Shown: positions 36,389 through 44,498, counted from the stretch's first letter. The stretch: DNA of 64,000 nucleotides from Candidatus Amarobacter glycogenicus (GCA_016719395.1 JADJZF010000005.1:62001-126000); one strand, 5' to 3'. Numbers and translations are program-made. Notes: generated from the sequence alone by a model not told the origin.

Positions 36389-37201
36389 ATGGACCTCAAG
36401 GCCACGACGTACGCCGTTGAGAACCGCATCGCGACGATCACCCTGAACCGTCCCCACCGCCTGAACGCGTGGACGGGCCGGATGCACACCGAATACCGGT
36501 GGTGCCTTGAACAGGCAGAACTCGACGATGACGTCCGCGTTGTCATCGTCACCGGCGCGGGGCGCGGTTTCTGCGCCGGCGCGGATTCGCAGGCCCTCGA
36601 GGGCCATATCGAAAAAGGTGGCTATGACTCCGGCATCCACGAGCCTGTCGCTAACCCGGGATACGGCGTGCGACCGGAGTTCGATACGAACTTCGCATTC
36701 CACTTCGGGCTCACCAAGCCGGTGATCGCGGCAATCAACGGCCCCGCCGCCGGCGTTGGGCTCGTCCTCGCATGCTTCGCGGATGTCCGCTTCGCTGCCT
36801 CCGGGGTCAAACTCACGACCGCTCACGGCCGTCTCGGCCTTCCCGCCGAATTTGGCCTGTCGTGGCTGCTCCCGCGCCTGATAGGGCTTGCCCGTGCCCA
36901 GGAGTTGCTCCTCTCCAGCCGCGTCTTCCTGAGCGACGAGGCTGCCGAGATGGGCCTGGTCCACAGGTGCCTTCCGCCCGAGGACCTCATGCCGGCAGTC
37001 TGTGCCTACGCTTCGGGTCTCGCCGCCCGGATCGCTCCGTCCTCACTTCGTGTCACTCGCCAACAGGTCTACACCGACCTCCATCGTGACGTCGGTTCTT
37101 CCGTCGCAGAGAGCGAGATGCTCCTCAACCAACTCATGCGTGGCAACGACTACAAGGAGGGCGTCAGGGCCCTCCTTGAGAAGCGTGAACCCGAGTTCTA
37201 G
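36389..37201 (+). CDS. Enoyl-CoA hydratase/isomerase family protein
   Basis: The 270-residue crotonase-fold protein has IATITLNRPHRLNAWT, VVIVTGAGRGFCAGADSQAL (oxyanion hole), KPVIAAINGPAAGVGLVLACFADVRFAA and the C-terminal FLSDEAAEMGLVHRCLP. It is near enzymes of fatty-acid type CoA metabolism only in the sense of a second crotonase at 48396. The Glu at the usual hydratase position (PAEFGLSW) is present, so hydratase activity is possible. Confidence 0.88.
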   Translation: MDLKATTYAVENRIATITLNRPHRLNAWTGRMHTEYRWCLEQAELDDDVRVVIVTGAGRGFCAGADSQALEGHIEKGGYDSGIHEPVANPGYGVRPEFDTNFAFHFGLTKPVIAAINGPAAGVGLVLACFADVRFAASGVKLTTAHGRLGLPAEFGLSWLLPRLIGLARAQELLLSSRVFLSDEAAEMGLVHRCLPPEDLMPAVCAYASGLAARIAPSSLRVTRQQVYTDLHRDVGSSVAESEMLLNQLMRGNDYKEGVRALLEKREPEF

Positions 37202-37210
37202 CTAGGCTGG

Positions 37211-38245
37211 CTAAGGGCGCAGCGCGATCTTCAGCACGCCGCCTTCGCGCTTTCGGAACAGGTCGTAGCCTGCCGGCGTGTCGCTGATCTTCATCGAATG
37301 CGTCAGCAGGGGCGTCAGGTCCACCGTTCCGCCGGCAATCAATGCCATCAGCCGCTCCAGCCGGTTTGTCCCCACCGGGCAAAGGGTCGTGACCAGCTTC
37401 CTGTGGATGAACGTCCCGCCGGTCGCCATTGTCAGTTCCGGGAACGCCCCGTAAACCCCGACACTGCTGACGGTGCCGCCGATGCGTACGGACGCGCAGG
37501 CATTCGCGAACGTCGCCTGGTGGCCCAGGGCTTCCACCGCGATATCAACGCCCCGGTTGCCCGTCATCTGCTGGATCTTCGCGACCGCGTCCGCCGGGTC
37601 AAGCACGATGTCGGCTCCGAACCGCTTCGACATGGCCACTCGCTCCGGGATGGATTCGACGGCGATGATCCTTCCGGCGCCAAGCGCCCTCGCCCCGGCG
37701 GTCGCGCACAGTCCCACCGGGCCCTGAGCGAAAATCGCGACCGTGTCGCCCGTCCGGATCCCCGCCCGTTCGATGGCAGCGAAACCAGTCGACATGATGT
37801 CGGTGACGAAAAGCACCTGCTCGTCGGAGAGCGAGTCGGGCACCTTGGCCAGTCCGGCCTGCGCCCCGTTCACCAGGAAATACTCGCCCTGCGCCCCAAA
37901 TAGGAGGTTGCCCGGCGCGTTGAAGGTCTCGCAGACGCTGTGGTCCCCCTCCTGGCAGCGCTTGCACATGCCGCAACATGCGAGGCAGCCCGACGCCACC
38001 CGGTCACCCGCTTTGAAGTTCGTGACACCGGCGCCGACGGCTTCGACCACACCGATCGCCTCGTGGCCCATCGGCACGCCCGCGGGTATCGGCATCTCGT
38101 CGACGAGGTGCATATCGCTGCCGCAGATGGTGCTGAGAGTCGTGCGGATGAGCGCCTGGCCCGGCCCCGGCTGGTCCGGATAGGGGATCTGGGTCATCGC
38201 GACGGAATGCTGGCCGGTCTTCACACAGGTATTCGAAATGGGCAC
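37211..38245 (-). CDS. Zinc-dependent alcohol dehydrogenase (MDR family)
   Basis: The 344-residue medium-chain dehydrogenase has the catalytic zinc region STICGSDMHLVDEMPIPAGV and MGHEAIGVVEAVGAG, the structural four-Cys lobe (CLACCGMCKRCQEGDHSVCE) and a Rossmann fold VAIFAQGPVGLCATAGARAL ending in AVESIPERV. It oxidises an alcohol or reduces an aldehyde with NAD(P); the substrate is unknown. It is convergent with the crotonase gene. Confidence 0.9.
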   Translation of the reverse strand: MPISNTCVKTGQHSVAMTQIPYPDQPGPGQALIRTTLSTICGSDMHLVDEMPIPAGVPMGHEAIGVVEAVGAGVTNFKAGDRVASGCLACCGMCKRCQEGDHSVCETFNAPGNLLFGAQGEYFLVNGAQAGLAKVPDSLSDEQVLFVTDIMSTGFAAIERAGIRTGDTVAIFAQGPVGLCATAGARALGAGRIIAVESIPERVAMSKRFGADIVLDPADAVAKIQQMTGNRGVDIAVEALGHQATFANACASVRIGGTVSSVGVYGAFPELTMATGGTFIHRKLVTTLCPVGTNRLERLMALIAGGTVDLTPLLTHSMKISDTPAGYDLFRKREGGVLKIALRP

Positions 38246-38335
38246 GGAAAACTCCTACCGGAGGTGATTCGGCAGGAGGGACTCTACCGCTCGGTAAGTG
38301 ACCGCACAATCACCCCGGAATGCGGGCCATCGAGA

Positions 38336-40081
38336 CTACTGCGTGAGTCGGGCCGCCAGCGGCAGTCGCCGGTCCCGGCCGAATGCCCGCGGCGTGATCT
38401 TTACGCCCAGGGGCGCCTGTCGCCGCTTGTACTCGTTCCGGTCGATCATCCTCACGGTTCGCTGGACGATTTCGGCATCGAAGCCCATGGCCACGATTTC
38501 GCTGACGGTGCGGTCGTCCTCCACATACGCCTCGATGATTGGGTCGAGGATCTCGTAAGGTGGCAATGTGTCCTGGTCCAACTGGTTGGGCTTCAACTCC
38601 GCACTCGGCGGCTTCGTGATGGTGCTGACGGGGATCACCGGCCTCGTCTCCTGCTCGTTTCGCCAGCGCGCGAGCGCATAAACGAGCGTCTTCGGCACGT
38701 CCTTGATAACCCCGTAGCCACCGGCCATATCTCCGTAGAGCGTGGCGTAACCGCAGGCCATTTCACTCTTGTTTCCAGTAGTCAGCACAATCGACGACGA
38801 GAACTTGTTGGAAAGCGTCATCATCACGTTGGCACGTTGGCGAGACTGGAGATTCTCTTCCGCCGTGCCGGGCGCGGTTCCTTCGAAAGCGTCAGCCATC
38901 ATTTCAAGCATTGCGGCATGCGCGGGCTCGATCGGGATCGTCAGGTAGCCGATCCCAAGGTTGGCGGCGAGCTCGTTCGCGTCGGTCATCGAGTGATCGC
39001 TCGAGTAACGGCTCGGCATCGAGACGCCAATCACGTTCTCCGGCCCAAGAGCATCGACCGCGATCGCCGCAACCAGCGCGGAGTCGATGCCGCCCGAAAG
39101 CCCGATGAGCACTTGCTTGAAGCCGGTCTTCGCCAGGTAGTCGCGCGTGCCCAGGACCAGCGCCTGCCAGACTTCGGCATGGTCGTCGAGCAAGGGAGCC
39201 TGTTCCCCGGTCACCGGTTGCCGCTCGGGCAGCCGGAAGCGGCCGTGCGGGTCGGGAATGTGTCGTTGCTCGACGTCGATCAGTCTTTCCCGGTCTCGAA
39301 GCTCGACGCGCCGGCGCGGGTCATGCAACCGGCGCTGGGCGACCGCATCGAGGTCGACCTCCAGGACCAGCAGCGCTTCCTCGAATTGAGGGGCCCGCGC
39401 AAGGAGCTGGCCGCCCGCATCGCATGCGATCGACGCGCCATCGAACACCAGCTCGTCCTGTCCCCCGGCTGCATTCAGATACGCCACCGCGATGAGGTTA
39501 TCGGCCGCCCGCGTCGAGATCATCCGCTCCCGGGCGAGCGCCTTCCCCCGATGGTACGGCGAGGCATTGATGTTGATGCAGAGCTCCGCCCCGCCCAGCG
39601 CCATCGCATCGAGCGGCGAGCCGGGATACCAGATGTCCTCGCAAATGCTTACGCCGAAGACCAGGTCGCCCACCCGGTAGATCGGCACTCGGTCGCCGGC
39701 CGCGAAGTACCGCTCCTCATCGAAGACGCCGTAGTTCGGGAGACGCTGCTTGTAGTAGGTGCCGTGCCACTCACCATCGATGAAGACCGCCGCAGCGTTG
39801 TACGCATCGCCATTGTGCCAGTCGACAAAGCCTACCACCGCGATCAGCCCCGCCGTCTCCGTCGCAAGGCCCGCAACCGCTTCCCGTGAGGCTTCGCAGA
39901 AAGCCCGTCGCAACACCAGGTCCTCGGGCGGATAGCCGGTGATTGCCAGCTCCGGGAACGCGACGATCGTGCAGCCTTCACGTCGTGCTTTTGCCAGTTC
40001 GCCGCTGATCCGGCCGCGATTCCCCGTCAGGTCACCCACGGTGGTGTTGATTTGCGCAAGTCCCAGGCGGACAGTCCTCAT
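38336..40081 (-). CDS. nadE: Glutamine-dependent NAD+ synthetase
   Basis: NadE makes NAD+ from nicotinate adenine dinucleotide using glutamine. The first 280 residues are a nitrilase-type glutaminase: VAFPELAITGYPPEDLVLR (Glu), YYKQRLPNYGVFDEERYF (Lys) and FGVSICEDIWYPGSP (nucleophile Cys). The C-terminal synthetase domain has the PP-loop VLIGLSGGIDSALVAAIA and VLTTGNKSEMACGYATLYGDM. The length, 581 residues, matches two-domain NadE. It is monocistronic by position. Confidence 0.95.
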   Translation of the reverse strand: MRTVRLGLAQINTTVGDLTGNRGRISGELAKARREGCTIVAFPELAITGYPPEDLVLRRAFCEASREAVAGLATETAGLIAVVGFVDWHNGDAYNAAAVFIDGEWHGTYYKQRLPNYGVFDEERYFAAGDRVPIYRVGDLVFGVSICEDIWYPGSPLDAMALGGAELCININASPYHRGKALARERMISTRAADNLIAVAYLNAAGGQDELVFDGASIACDAGGQLLARAPQFEEALLVLEVDLDAVAQRRLHDPRRRVELRDRERLIDVEQRHIPDPHGRFRLPERQPVTGEQAPLLDDHAEVWQALVLGTRDYLAKTGFKQVLIGLSGGIDSALVAAIAVDALGPENVIGVSMPSRYSSDHSMTDANELAANLGIGYLTIPIEPAHAAMLEMMADAFEGTAPGTAEENLQSRQRANVMMTLSNKFSSSIVLTTGNKSEMACGYATLYGDMAGGYGVIKDVPKTLVYALARWRNEQETRPVIPVSTITKPPSAELKPNQLDQDTLPPYEILDPIIEAYVEDDRTVSEIVAMGFDAEIVQRTVRMIDRNEYKRRQAPLGVKITPRAFGRDRRLPLAARLTQ

Positions 40082-40225
40082 TACGCGTCCCTCTCCCGCG
40101 AGTATAGCCCGGTGCCACGCGGGTGGCCGTTCGCACCGCTAAGGGTTTCCCGTAGGCAGGATCCCCGATTTCGCCGCGCTCCCGCCAGTGGGATTCTGGT
40201 TCCGGTGGCGCTTTGAGGTAGGGAG

Positions 40226-40426
40226 ATGTCTCGAAGCATGGAACTCGTCAGTCATTCACCGTGTCCGCTTTGCGGGCGGGTGACCCGGGCGCACTCGCGA
40301 CTCGTGGTCGCCGACATGGAATCCGGCGGTCTCCGGGCGAATAGCTACGCGACAGTAATCTGTCGTGACTGCGCCTTCGCCATGGTTGTCCGCAGCGAAG
40401 CCGCGTCCCTCAGGCAGGCCGTGTGA
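40226..40426 (+). CDS. Small zinc-ribbon-like protein
   Basis: The 66-residue protein has two Cys pairs, CPLCGR and CRDCAF, about 35 residues apart, as in a short zinc ribbon. The ATG at 40226 follows a GAGG site with 7-base spacing; ATG 40238 is an alternative. An intrinsic terminator lies 34 bases after the stop, so it looks like a one-gene transcript. Function unknown. Confidence 0.6.
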   Translation: MSRSMELVSHSPCPLCGRVTRAHSRLVVADMESGGLRANSYATVICRDCAFAMVVRSEAASLRQAV

Positions 40427-40459
40427 GGTAACCTCAGCGCAGCCGCCCACCGCATTGAG

Positions 40460-40494
40460 AAGGGCCCCGCAGAAGTCGAGACTCCGGGGCTTTT
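40460..40494 (+). terminator. Intrinsic terminator
   Basis: Stem AAGGGCCCCG / CGGGGCTTTT (six GC pairs extended by G-T and A-T pairs) around a 15-base loop that can itself pair. It follows the small zinc-ribbon gene. Confidence 0.75.
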
Positions 40495-40568
40495 CGTCGC
40501 CTCGCCGCCGTTGACACAGGCGCTACGCTGAAACTGCCGCTCAATGTTTGGGCGCCAGGGGACTCCGT

Positions 40569-40724
40569 ATGGGTGAAAAAGAAACCGCTGCCGGCCTGAT
40601 GTCCGAGGATGCCGACCAGGCTGCCAATCCCGCAGCACGCGCCACCACCGTCAAGGGGTCGAAGTCCAACACATCCGAACGAGCCACCACCGTCAAGTCG
40701 AGTAAATCGAACACTTCCGACTGA
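40569..40724 (+). CDS. 51-residue peptide built on a tandem 14-residue repeat
   Basis: From ATG 40569 to TGA 40722-40724 the frame encodes an acidic/Ala-rich first half (MGEKETAAGLMSEDADQAAN) and then two nearly identical 14-residue repeats, RATTVKGSKSNTSE and RATTVKSSKSNTSD, at the DNA level also repeated. A perfect 10-bp hairpin terminator follows at 40784. There is no signal peptide, hydrophobic segment or Cys. The repeat and the tidy terminator argue for a real gene. The leader-plus-core layout could fit a precursor peptide, but no modification gene is adjacent. Confidence 0.6.
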   Translation: MGEKETAAGLMSEDADQAANPAARATTVKGSKSNTSERATTVKSSKSNTSD

Positions 40725-40783
40725 GTCGACCGGACCTTGCCCTGTCGTTCCGCATCCCTGGCGTCGTCCTTTGAGGAACGGAA

Positions 40784-40806
40784 ATGCCCGGCTGTTAGCC
40801 GGGCAT
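40784..40806. terminator. Bidirectional intrinsic terminator
   Basis: Perfect 10-bp stem ATGCCCGGCT / AGCCGGGCAT with loop GTT, between the 51-residue peptide gene and the convergent response regulator gene. Confidence 0.8.
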
Positions 40807-40835
40807 GTGCGGATGCGTAGATCTTAGTTTTTGTT

Positions 40836-41627
40836 CTACCCGGCGAGGGCGCCGACATCCGGCCCGAGCATCGACTGCGCTTCCTCGACGCTTTCGAGCC
40901 GCACGATTCCCTTGCGGATCGCGTAGCGGATCAGGTCGGTGCGGTTGCGGGCGTGGAGCTTCGCCATGATGTGCGCTTTGTGTGCCTCTACCGTCTTCAC
41001 GCTGATGTAGAGTTCGTTCGCGATTCCCTGGTTGGTGTAGCCCTCGGCGATCAGCTGGAGCACTTCGCGTTCGCGGCTGGTCAGTGCCTCAACGCCGTTT
41101 CGCTGGTCGCTGCGCTTCGCCTGGTAGAGCACCTCGGCGAGGTCGAAGCCTTCGCTCAGCGCGCTCGAAAAGTAGCTGTTTCCCCGGTGCACCGTCTGGA
41201 TGGCGAGCACGAGTTCGGAGACATCCGACTTCTTGATGATGTAACCCGAAGCCCCCGAGCGAATTGAGTCGAGCAACTGGTCTTCGTCAACGAAGCCGCT
41301 CAACATCACGACTCGCGTGCCCGGGCAAGAGCGCCGGATCTGGCGTGTCGCTTCCAGGCCATTCAGGCCGGGCATCACGACGTCCATGAGGACCACGTCT
41401 GGCTGCAGCTTTTCGACTGCCTGGACGGCCTCGCGGCCGTTCTCCACATCGGCGACGACTTCGAGTTCCGCATGGCTTTCGAGGAGCATCCGCAACGCCT
41501 GCCGGATGACCGCGTGGTCATCAACAAGGACGATCCGGATGACGTTCGGACCTCGCGAGCCCTGCTGGGTGTTCGAAGCCGCGTGCCGGAGACCAACCGG
41601 CCGGCCGATGGTGCGAGTCGTGTTCAA
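40836..41627 (-). CDS. NarL/FixJ-type response regulator
   Basis: Residues about 30-145 form a receiver domain: IRIVLVDDHAVIRQALRMLLE (acidic pair DD), VVLMDVVMPGLNGLEA (phospho-Asp), VVMLSGF and IIKKSDVSEL (Lys). Residues about 195-255 form a LuxR-type helix-turn-helix: LTSREREVLQLIAEGYTNQGIANELY followed by VKTVEAHKAHIMAKL. The TTG start at 41627 has a GGGAG site 6 bases upstream. No sensor kinase is adjacent, so this is an orphan regulator here. 263 residues. Confidence 0.92.
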   Translation of the reverse strand: MNTTRTIGRPVGLRHAASNTQQGSRGPNVIRIVLVDDHAVIRQALRMLLESHAELEVVADVENGREAVQAVEKLQPDVVLMDVVMPGLNGLEATRQIRRSCPGTRVVMLSGFVDEDQLLDSIRSGASGYIIKKSDVSELVLAIQTVHRGNSYFSSALSEGFDLAEVLYQAKRSDQRNGVEALTSREREVLQLIAEGYTNQGIANELYISVKTVEAHKAHIMAKLHARNRTDLIRYAIRKGIVRLESVEEAQSMLGPDVGALAG

Positions 41628-41886
41628 GGTGTGCTCCCTCAGTGAGTTCCCGTGGTCAGCGCCTCGAAATCCGCTCGCGATAGCGCCGCCTCCCCCGTCC
41701 TAAGAACTTCGATTCCGATTCCCTTAAGACTCCCTGAAGTCTAGGCACGGCATCCGGGGGGCGTATTGGGAAAAACCCGCATAAGGAATTGGCGTTTCCC
41801 GACGACTCGGCTGGGCCGTCCCGCGGGTCTACGTCGGCCTGCCGCCGACGGGTTCCGCCGCACGCTCGGCAGCGAAAACGCCAACA

Positions 41887-41906
41887 GCGGGGGCTCTTGC
41901 CCCCGC
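41887..41906 (-). terminator. Intrinsic terminator in a 318-base gap
   Basis: Perfect 8-bp GC stem GCGGGGGC / GCCCCCGC with loop TCTT, followed on the minus strand by TGTTGGCGTTTT. A second imperfect hairpin lies at about 41917-41940, nearer the stop of the gene at 41946. The remainder of the 41628-41945 gap shows no gene. Confidence 0.65.
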
Positions 41907-41945
41907 CACAGTGTGAAGCCTCCGGCCTTCGCGCCGAGGCCCCAC

Positions 41946-42233
41946 TTAGATGCTAAAGAAAGCCCGATCCGTGTGCCCCGCTTCGGAACACAGGTGAATC
42001 TCGGAACGCAGCGCCATCCACGACTGGGTGTTGGCCAGCCCTTCGGCCGCTGCCTCGTTCTCGTAAATTCCAATTCGGGCGATGTCGCCCGAGTCGTCAT
42101 GCGGGCGAAGCAAGTAACTCTGGATGAATCCCGGCCGGCCCTCGGAAAGCGCGTCGAGCTTCCGCATGAGTTCTTCGAGCCGTGCTTCCTGGCCCCGCGT
42201 TGGCTTGGCGATCGTCAGTCGTATGTATGCCAT
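41946..42233 (-). CDS. ABM-like small protein
   Basis: The 95-residue protein reads MAYIRLTIAKPTRGQEARLEE as a first strand and helix, then ALSEGRPGFIQSYLLRPHDDSGDIARIGIYENEAAAEGLANT, the pattern of antibiotic-biosynthesis-monooxygenase (ABM) dimeric ferredoxin-like folds, where the Trp of SWMALRSEI closes the domain. Members act as monooxygenases or stress proteins; the activity is unknown. Confidence 0.65.
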   Translation of the reverse strand: MAYIRLTIAKPTRGQEARLEELMRKLDALSEGRPGFIQSYLLRPHDDSGDIARIGIYENEAAAEGLANTQSWMALRSEIHLCSEAGHTDRAFFSI

Positions 42234-42295
42234 GAGTTGGAGAACCCCCCTGTGCCCCGGAATCATAGGGAACAACCTATCTCCGGGAAAAGCGA

Positions 42296-42315
42296 AGCCC
42301 CCGTAATCGGGGGCT
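42296..42315 (-). terminator. Intrinsic terminator
   Basis: Perfect 8-bp stem AGCCCCCG / CGGGGGCT with loop TAAT (ATTA on the minus strand), followed on that strand by TCGCTTTTCCC. It ends the riboswitch-controlled zinc-ribbon transcript. Confidence 0.75.
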
Positions 42316-42342
42316 CGTGTGATGCTTTTCGCTGTTTTCGAC

Positions 42343-42561
42343 TCAGAGCCGAAGCTTGCCATGGGACGGTTGGCGGCGGCGCTGCCGCTGCGGCAGTGCC
42401 GCTTCCTCGGCCGCGAGGTCCACCGGCGGGCTCGTCAGCACTTCGTGAACGTAGCCGCACATGATGCAACTACCGTACGTGCCGTGCCAGTCCCGCTCGA
42501 CGATCATCGAGCCGCGGCACTTCGGGCATGACTTGGGGGGGGCTTCCTGCAAAGCTGGCAT
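42343..42561 (-). CDS. Small zinc-ribbon protein under c-di-AMP riboswitch control
   Basis: The 72-residue protein has one zinc ribbon, SCPKCRGSMIVERDW then YGSCIMCGYVHEV, and a basic tail (PQRQRRRQPSHGKLRL). The start ATG 42561 has a strong AGGAGGAG site. The upstream leader holds a ydaO-type c-di-AMP aptamer and a terminator, so expression should respond to c-di-AMP. Such a small target is unusual for this riboswitch, which commonly controls cell-wall hydrolases and potassium or osmolyte transporters. The function is unknown; a nucleic-acid or regulatory role is a guess from the basic tail. Confidence 0.7.
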   Translation of the reverse strand: MPALQEAPPKSCPKCRGSMIVERDWHGTYGSCIMCGYVHEVLTSPPVDLAAEEAALPQRQRRRQPSHGKLRL

Positions 42562-42606
42562 AGGGATCTCCTCCTCTAACGAGTCGTAAGTAGTAGTCGA
42601 GGGCAG

Positions 42607-42646
42607 AAAAAAAGACCTCGATGCGGGCGACCTGCTCGCCAGGCCT
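42607..42646 (-). terminator. Riboswitch expression-platform terminator
   Basis: On the minus strand, GGCCT..AGGTC and GGCGA..TCGCC pairings form a two-part stem followed by seven T residues (complement of 42607-42613). It lies directly after the aptamer and before the ribosome site, as expected for transcription control. Confidence 0.65.
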
Positions 42647-42653
42647 TCCGAGA

Positions 42654-42775
42654 CTGCCTCCGGGGTTAGCTGACGGGCTCGGGCGGAAGGCGCCCTATTA
42701 GCTGCACAGCGGGAGCAGCCAAATTCGCCCCGAGGAACTGGGTCCCCCGTTGCGCCTTGTCGGCGCACTAGGCAG
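42654..42775 (-). promoter_or_regulatory. c-di-AMP (ydaO/yuaA-type) riboswitch aptamer
   Basis: The minus strand carries the conserved blocks of the ydaO motif in order: a P1 half CTGCCT, a hairpin GCGCCGACAAGGCGC, GGGGGACCCA, GGGGCGAATT, CCCGAGCCCGTCAGCTAACC, and the closing P1 half AGGCAG. These blocks match the Bacillus ydaO aptamer closely. The known class binds two c-di-AMP molecules and turns expression off. It lies upstream of the 72-residue zinc-ribbon gene, with a terminator in between. Confidence 0.9.
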
Positions 42776-42834
42776 GTGTTTGCACTGTTTAACCGAGCGC
42801 TTTGTAAACGGCGGGAAAACCGCTTACAGCCGGA

Positions 42835-42863
42835 AGCTACCAATCTTCGGACAAGGGTGTCAA
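42835..42863 (-). promoter_or_regulatory. Possible promoter for riboswitch transcript
   Basis: Minus strand TTGACA (complement of 42858-42863) with a weak TAGCTT at 18-base spacing. The position, about 60 bases before the aptamer, is suitable. Confidence 0.4.
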
Positions 42864-42928
42864 CCCCTGATTGCGATTTTCGTCACAAATTTACCGCTTG
42901 GTTGACAGAATTCGAGCCGTTATTGGGG

Positions 42929-43252
42929 TTATCCCTGATCCGTCGTGAACACTTCGCCCACCCGACTTCGTGCCCCGTCGGCGGCCGCATCGGGCCGTTT
43001 CCGCCCCCAGTGCCAGATACAGGCCAGTGTGACTCCTGCCCCGGCCACGCCGGAAATATTCGCGACCGTGCCCACAAGGTCGCCCTTGGAGACAAAGTAG
43101 ACGAGCCAGCAGCTCAACCCACCGAACATGATGAGCCAGGCGCTCAATGAGTACCCCTGCACGTCTTTCGTCCGGAAGATCCGCAGGATGTTGGGGATCC
43201 AGAAAACCTGGGTCAGCACGACCGCCACCCAGCCAACGAGCTCAATCGACAA
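42929..43252 (-). CDS. SemiSWEET/PQ-loop membrane protein
   Basis: The 107-residue protein has three helices (VGWVAVVLTQVFWIPNILRIF, SAWLIMFGGLSCWLVYFV, VANISGVAGAGVTLACIW) with a proline-bearing first helix and the RTKDVQGYSL loop, the triple-helix bundle of bacterial SemiSWEET sugar transporters, which work as dimers. The Pro in IPN is the usual hinge. It lies upstream of the riboswitch leader, in the same direction. Confidence 0.8.
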   Translation of the reverse strand: MSIELVGWVAVVLTQVFWIPNILRIFRTKDVQGYSLSAWLIMFGGLSCWLVYFVSKGDLVGTVANISGVAGAGVTLACIWHWGRKRPDAAADGARSRVGEVFTTDQG

Positions 43253-43319
43253 CGAGTTGTCTCCTCCGCCCCAGCGTAGCTTTCCGATGAATAACGCGTT
43301 AGTACGGCGGGCCGGCCGG

Positions 43320-43898
43320 TCAGTCCTCCAGCTTAAGCTCCCCTTCCAGCAACCCCATGATGTGGATGTCGTGGTATTGCCCGAACTTGTAAAGCGCCTT
43401 CCGTTTCGTCACTTCGAGCTGGAAGCCGACCTTCTCGTACACGCGGATGGCGCGCTTGTTGTTTGCGTAGACATCCAGCTCAATGCGGTGCAGGTTCATT
43501 ACCTCGAACCCGACTCGACAGAGCACGCGCATGGTGTCCGTCCCGTAGCCGCCATCCCAGTACGCTTTGTCGCCGATCGCGATGCCGAGTGTCGCTGACC
43601 GGTTCTCCGGGCTGGCGCCTTCAAGCCCGCAACCGCCGATCATGCGCCCTTCCAGCGTTTCGACGGCGAAGCTCGCGTTTCCGTACCGAACCTCCGACAT
43701 CCTCTCTATGAACCCGCGCTCGGTCCGATGCGAGAGGGGATAGCGAAGGGCGAGATGTTCGGTCACCTCCGGGTCGTTGAACCATTCGTGCAGGAGCTGC
43801 TCATCCTCGGGTTCCCTGGCCCGAAGCCTGATCAGTCGTCCCTCGTACGGCGACTCGGCGTACGACGTGCTGGTGGGTTCGGCTTTTGCCTGGCTCAT
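43320..43898 (-). CDS. GNAT family N-acetyltransferase
   Basis: The 192-residue RimJ/RimL-like acetyltransferase has GRLIRLRAREPEDEQLLHEWF, ATLGIAIGDKAYWDGGYGTD (acetyl-CoA loop) and VYANNKRAIRVYEKVGFQLE. ATG 43898 has an AGGAGA site and overlaps the stop of the upstream paralogue by 4 bases (ATGA). The two are tandem duplicates. Confidence 0.88.
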   Translation of the reverse strand: MSQAKAEPTSTSYAESPYEGRLIRLRAREPEDEQLLHEWFNDPEVTEHLALRYPLSHRTERGFIERMSEVRYGNASFAVETLEGRMIGGCGLEGASPENRSATLGIAIGDKAYWDGGYGTDTMRVLCRVGFEVMNLHRIELDVYANNKRAIRVYEKVGFQLEVTKRKALYKFGQYHDIHIMGLLEGELKLED

Positions 43899-44425
43899 CG
43901 AAGCTCTCCTCGCAGGAGGCCCATATGGACCAACTGGTGCCATCTATTGGCTTTCCACATCGCGTCCCGGGCGACGCCCTCGTGCTTGAAGCCGACCTTT
44001 TCGTACACGCGGATCGCGCGCGTGTTCCAATCGAACACACTGAGCTCGATTCGGTGGAGGTTCATCATCTCGAGCCCGAAGCGGCAGACTGTGCGCATCG
44101 TATCGGTGCCGTAGCCTCCGTCGAGGAATTCGTGCTCTCCGATGGCGATACCGAGTCCAGCGGTGCGGTTCTCGGGGAAGCCGGGGTGGAGGCCCACCCA
44201 GCCGATCGGCTTCTGGTCGTCCAGAGTCTCGACGACGAAACGCGCCTCCTGGGGACCGGGATCTCCCGAGGCGAGCCACTCGGATTCGAACTTTCGGCTC
44301 TGGACATAGCGGGCACCAAGGAACTTCGTCACCTGCCAGTCGTTGATCCAACGGTAGAAATGGTCGACGTCCGTCTCTTCCCGCGCGCGCAGGCGAATGA
44401 GTTCCCCCTGTAAGGGTTGCGGCAT
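43895..44425 (-). CDS. GNAT family N-acetyltransferase
   Basis: The 176-residue protein is a paralogue of the gene after it: ELIRLRAREETDVDHFYRWI, AGLGIAIGEHEFLDGGYGTD, MMNLHRIELSVFDWNTRAIR and VYEKVGFKHEG. ATG 44425 has a GGAG site; upstream codons in the frame (from 44461) run into the large hairpin and are unlikely to be used. The acceptor is unknown. Confidence 0.88.
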   Translation of the reverse strand: MPQPLQGELIRLRAREETDVDHFYRWINDWQVTKFLGARYVQSRKFESEWLASGDPGPQEARFVVETLDDQKPIGWVGLHPGFPENRTAGLGIAIGEHEFLDGGYGTDTMRTVCRFGLEMMNLHRIELSVFDWNTRAIRVYEKVGFKHEGVARDAMWKANRWHQLVHMGLLRGELR

Positions 44426-44451
44426 GGCTCCACTTCTCTCTCTGCTACAGA

Positions 44452-44498
44452 GAACCGGCACGAGGCCCGCCAGGTTCTGGCGGGCCTCGTGCCGGTTC
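44452..44498. repeat. Perfect 22-bp inverted repeat with 3-base loop
   Basis: The left arm starts GAACCGGCACGAGGCCCGCC and the right arm is its exact complement, separated by GTT, 47 bases in all. It lies 26 bases upstream of the acetyltransferase pair and past the peroxiredoxin gene on the same strand. No T run follows on the minus strand. It may stop or attenuate the peroxiredoxin transcript or stabilise the next mRNA. Confidence 0.8.

Noticed and set aside
40541..40858. Minus-strand frame across the terminators at 40541-40858
   Set aside because: It runs through a perfect hairpin terminator and the repeat peptide, and has no family resemblance.
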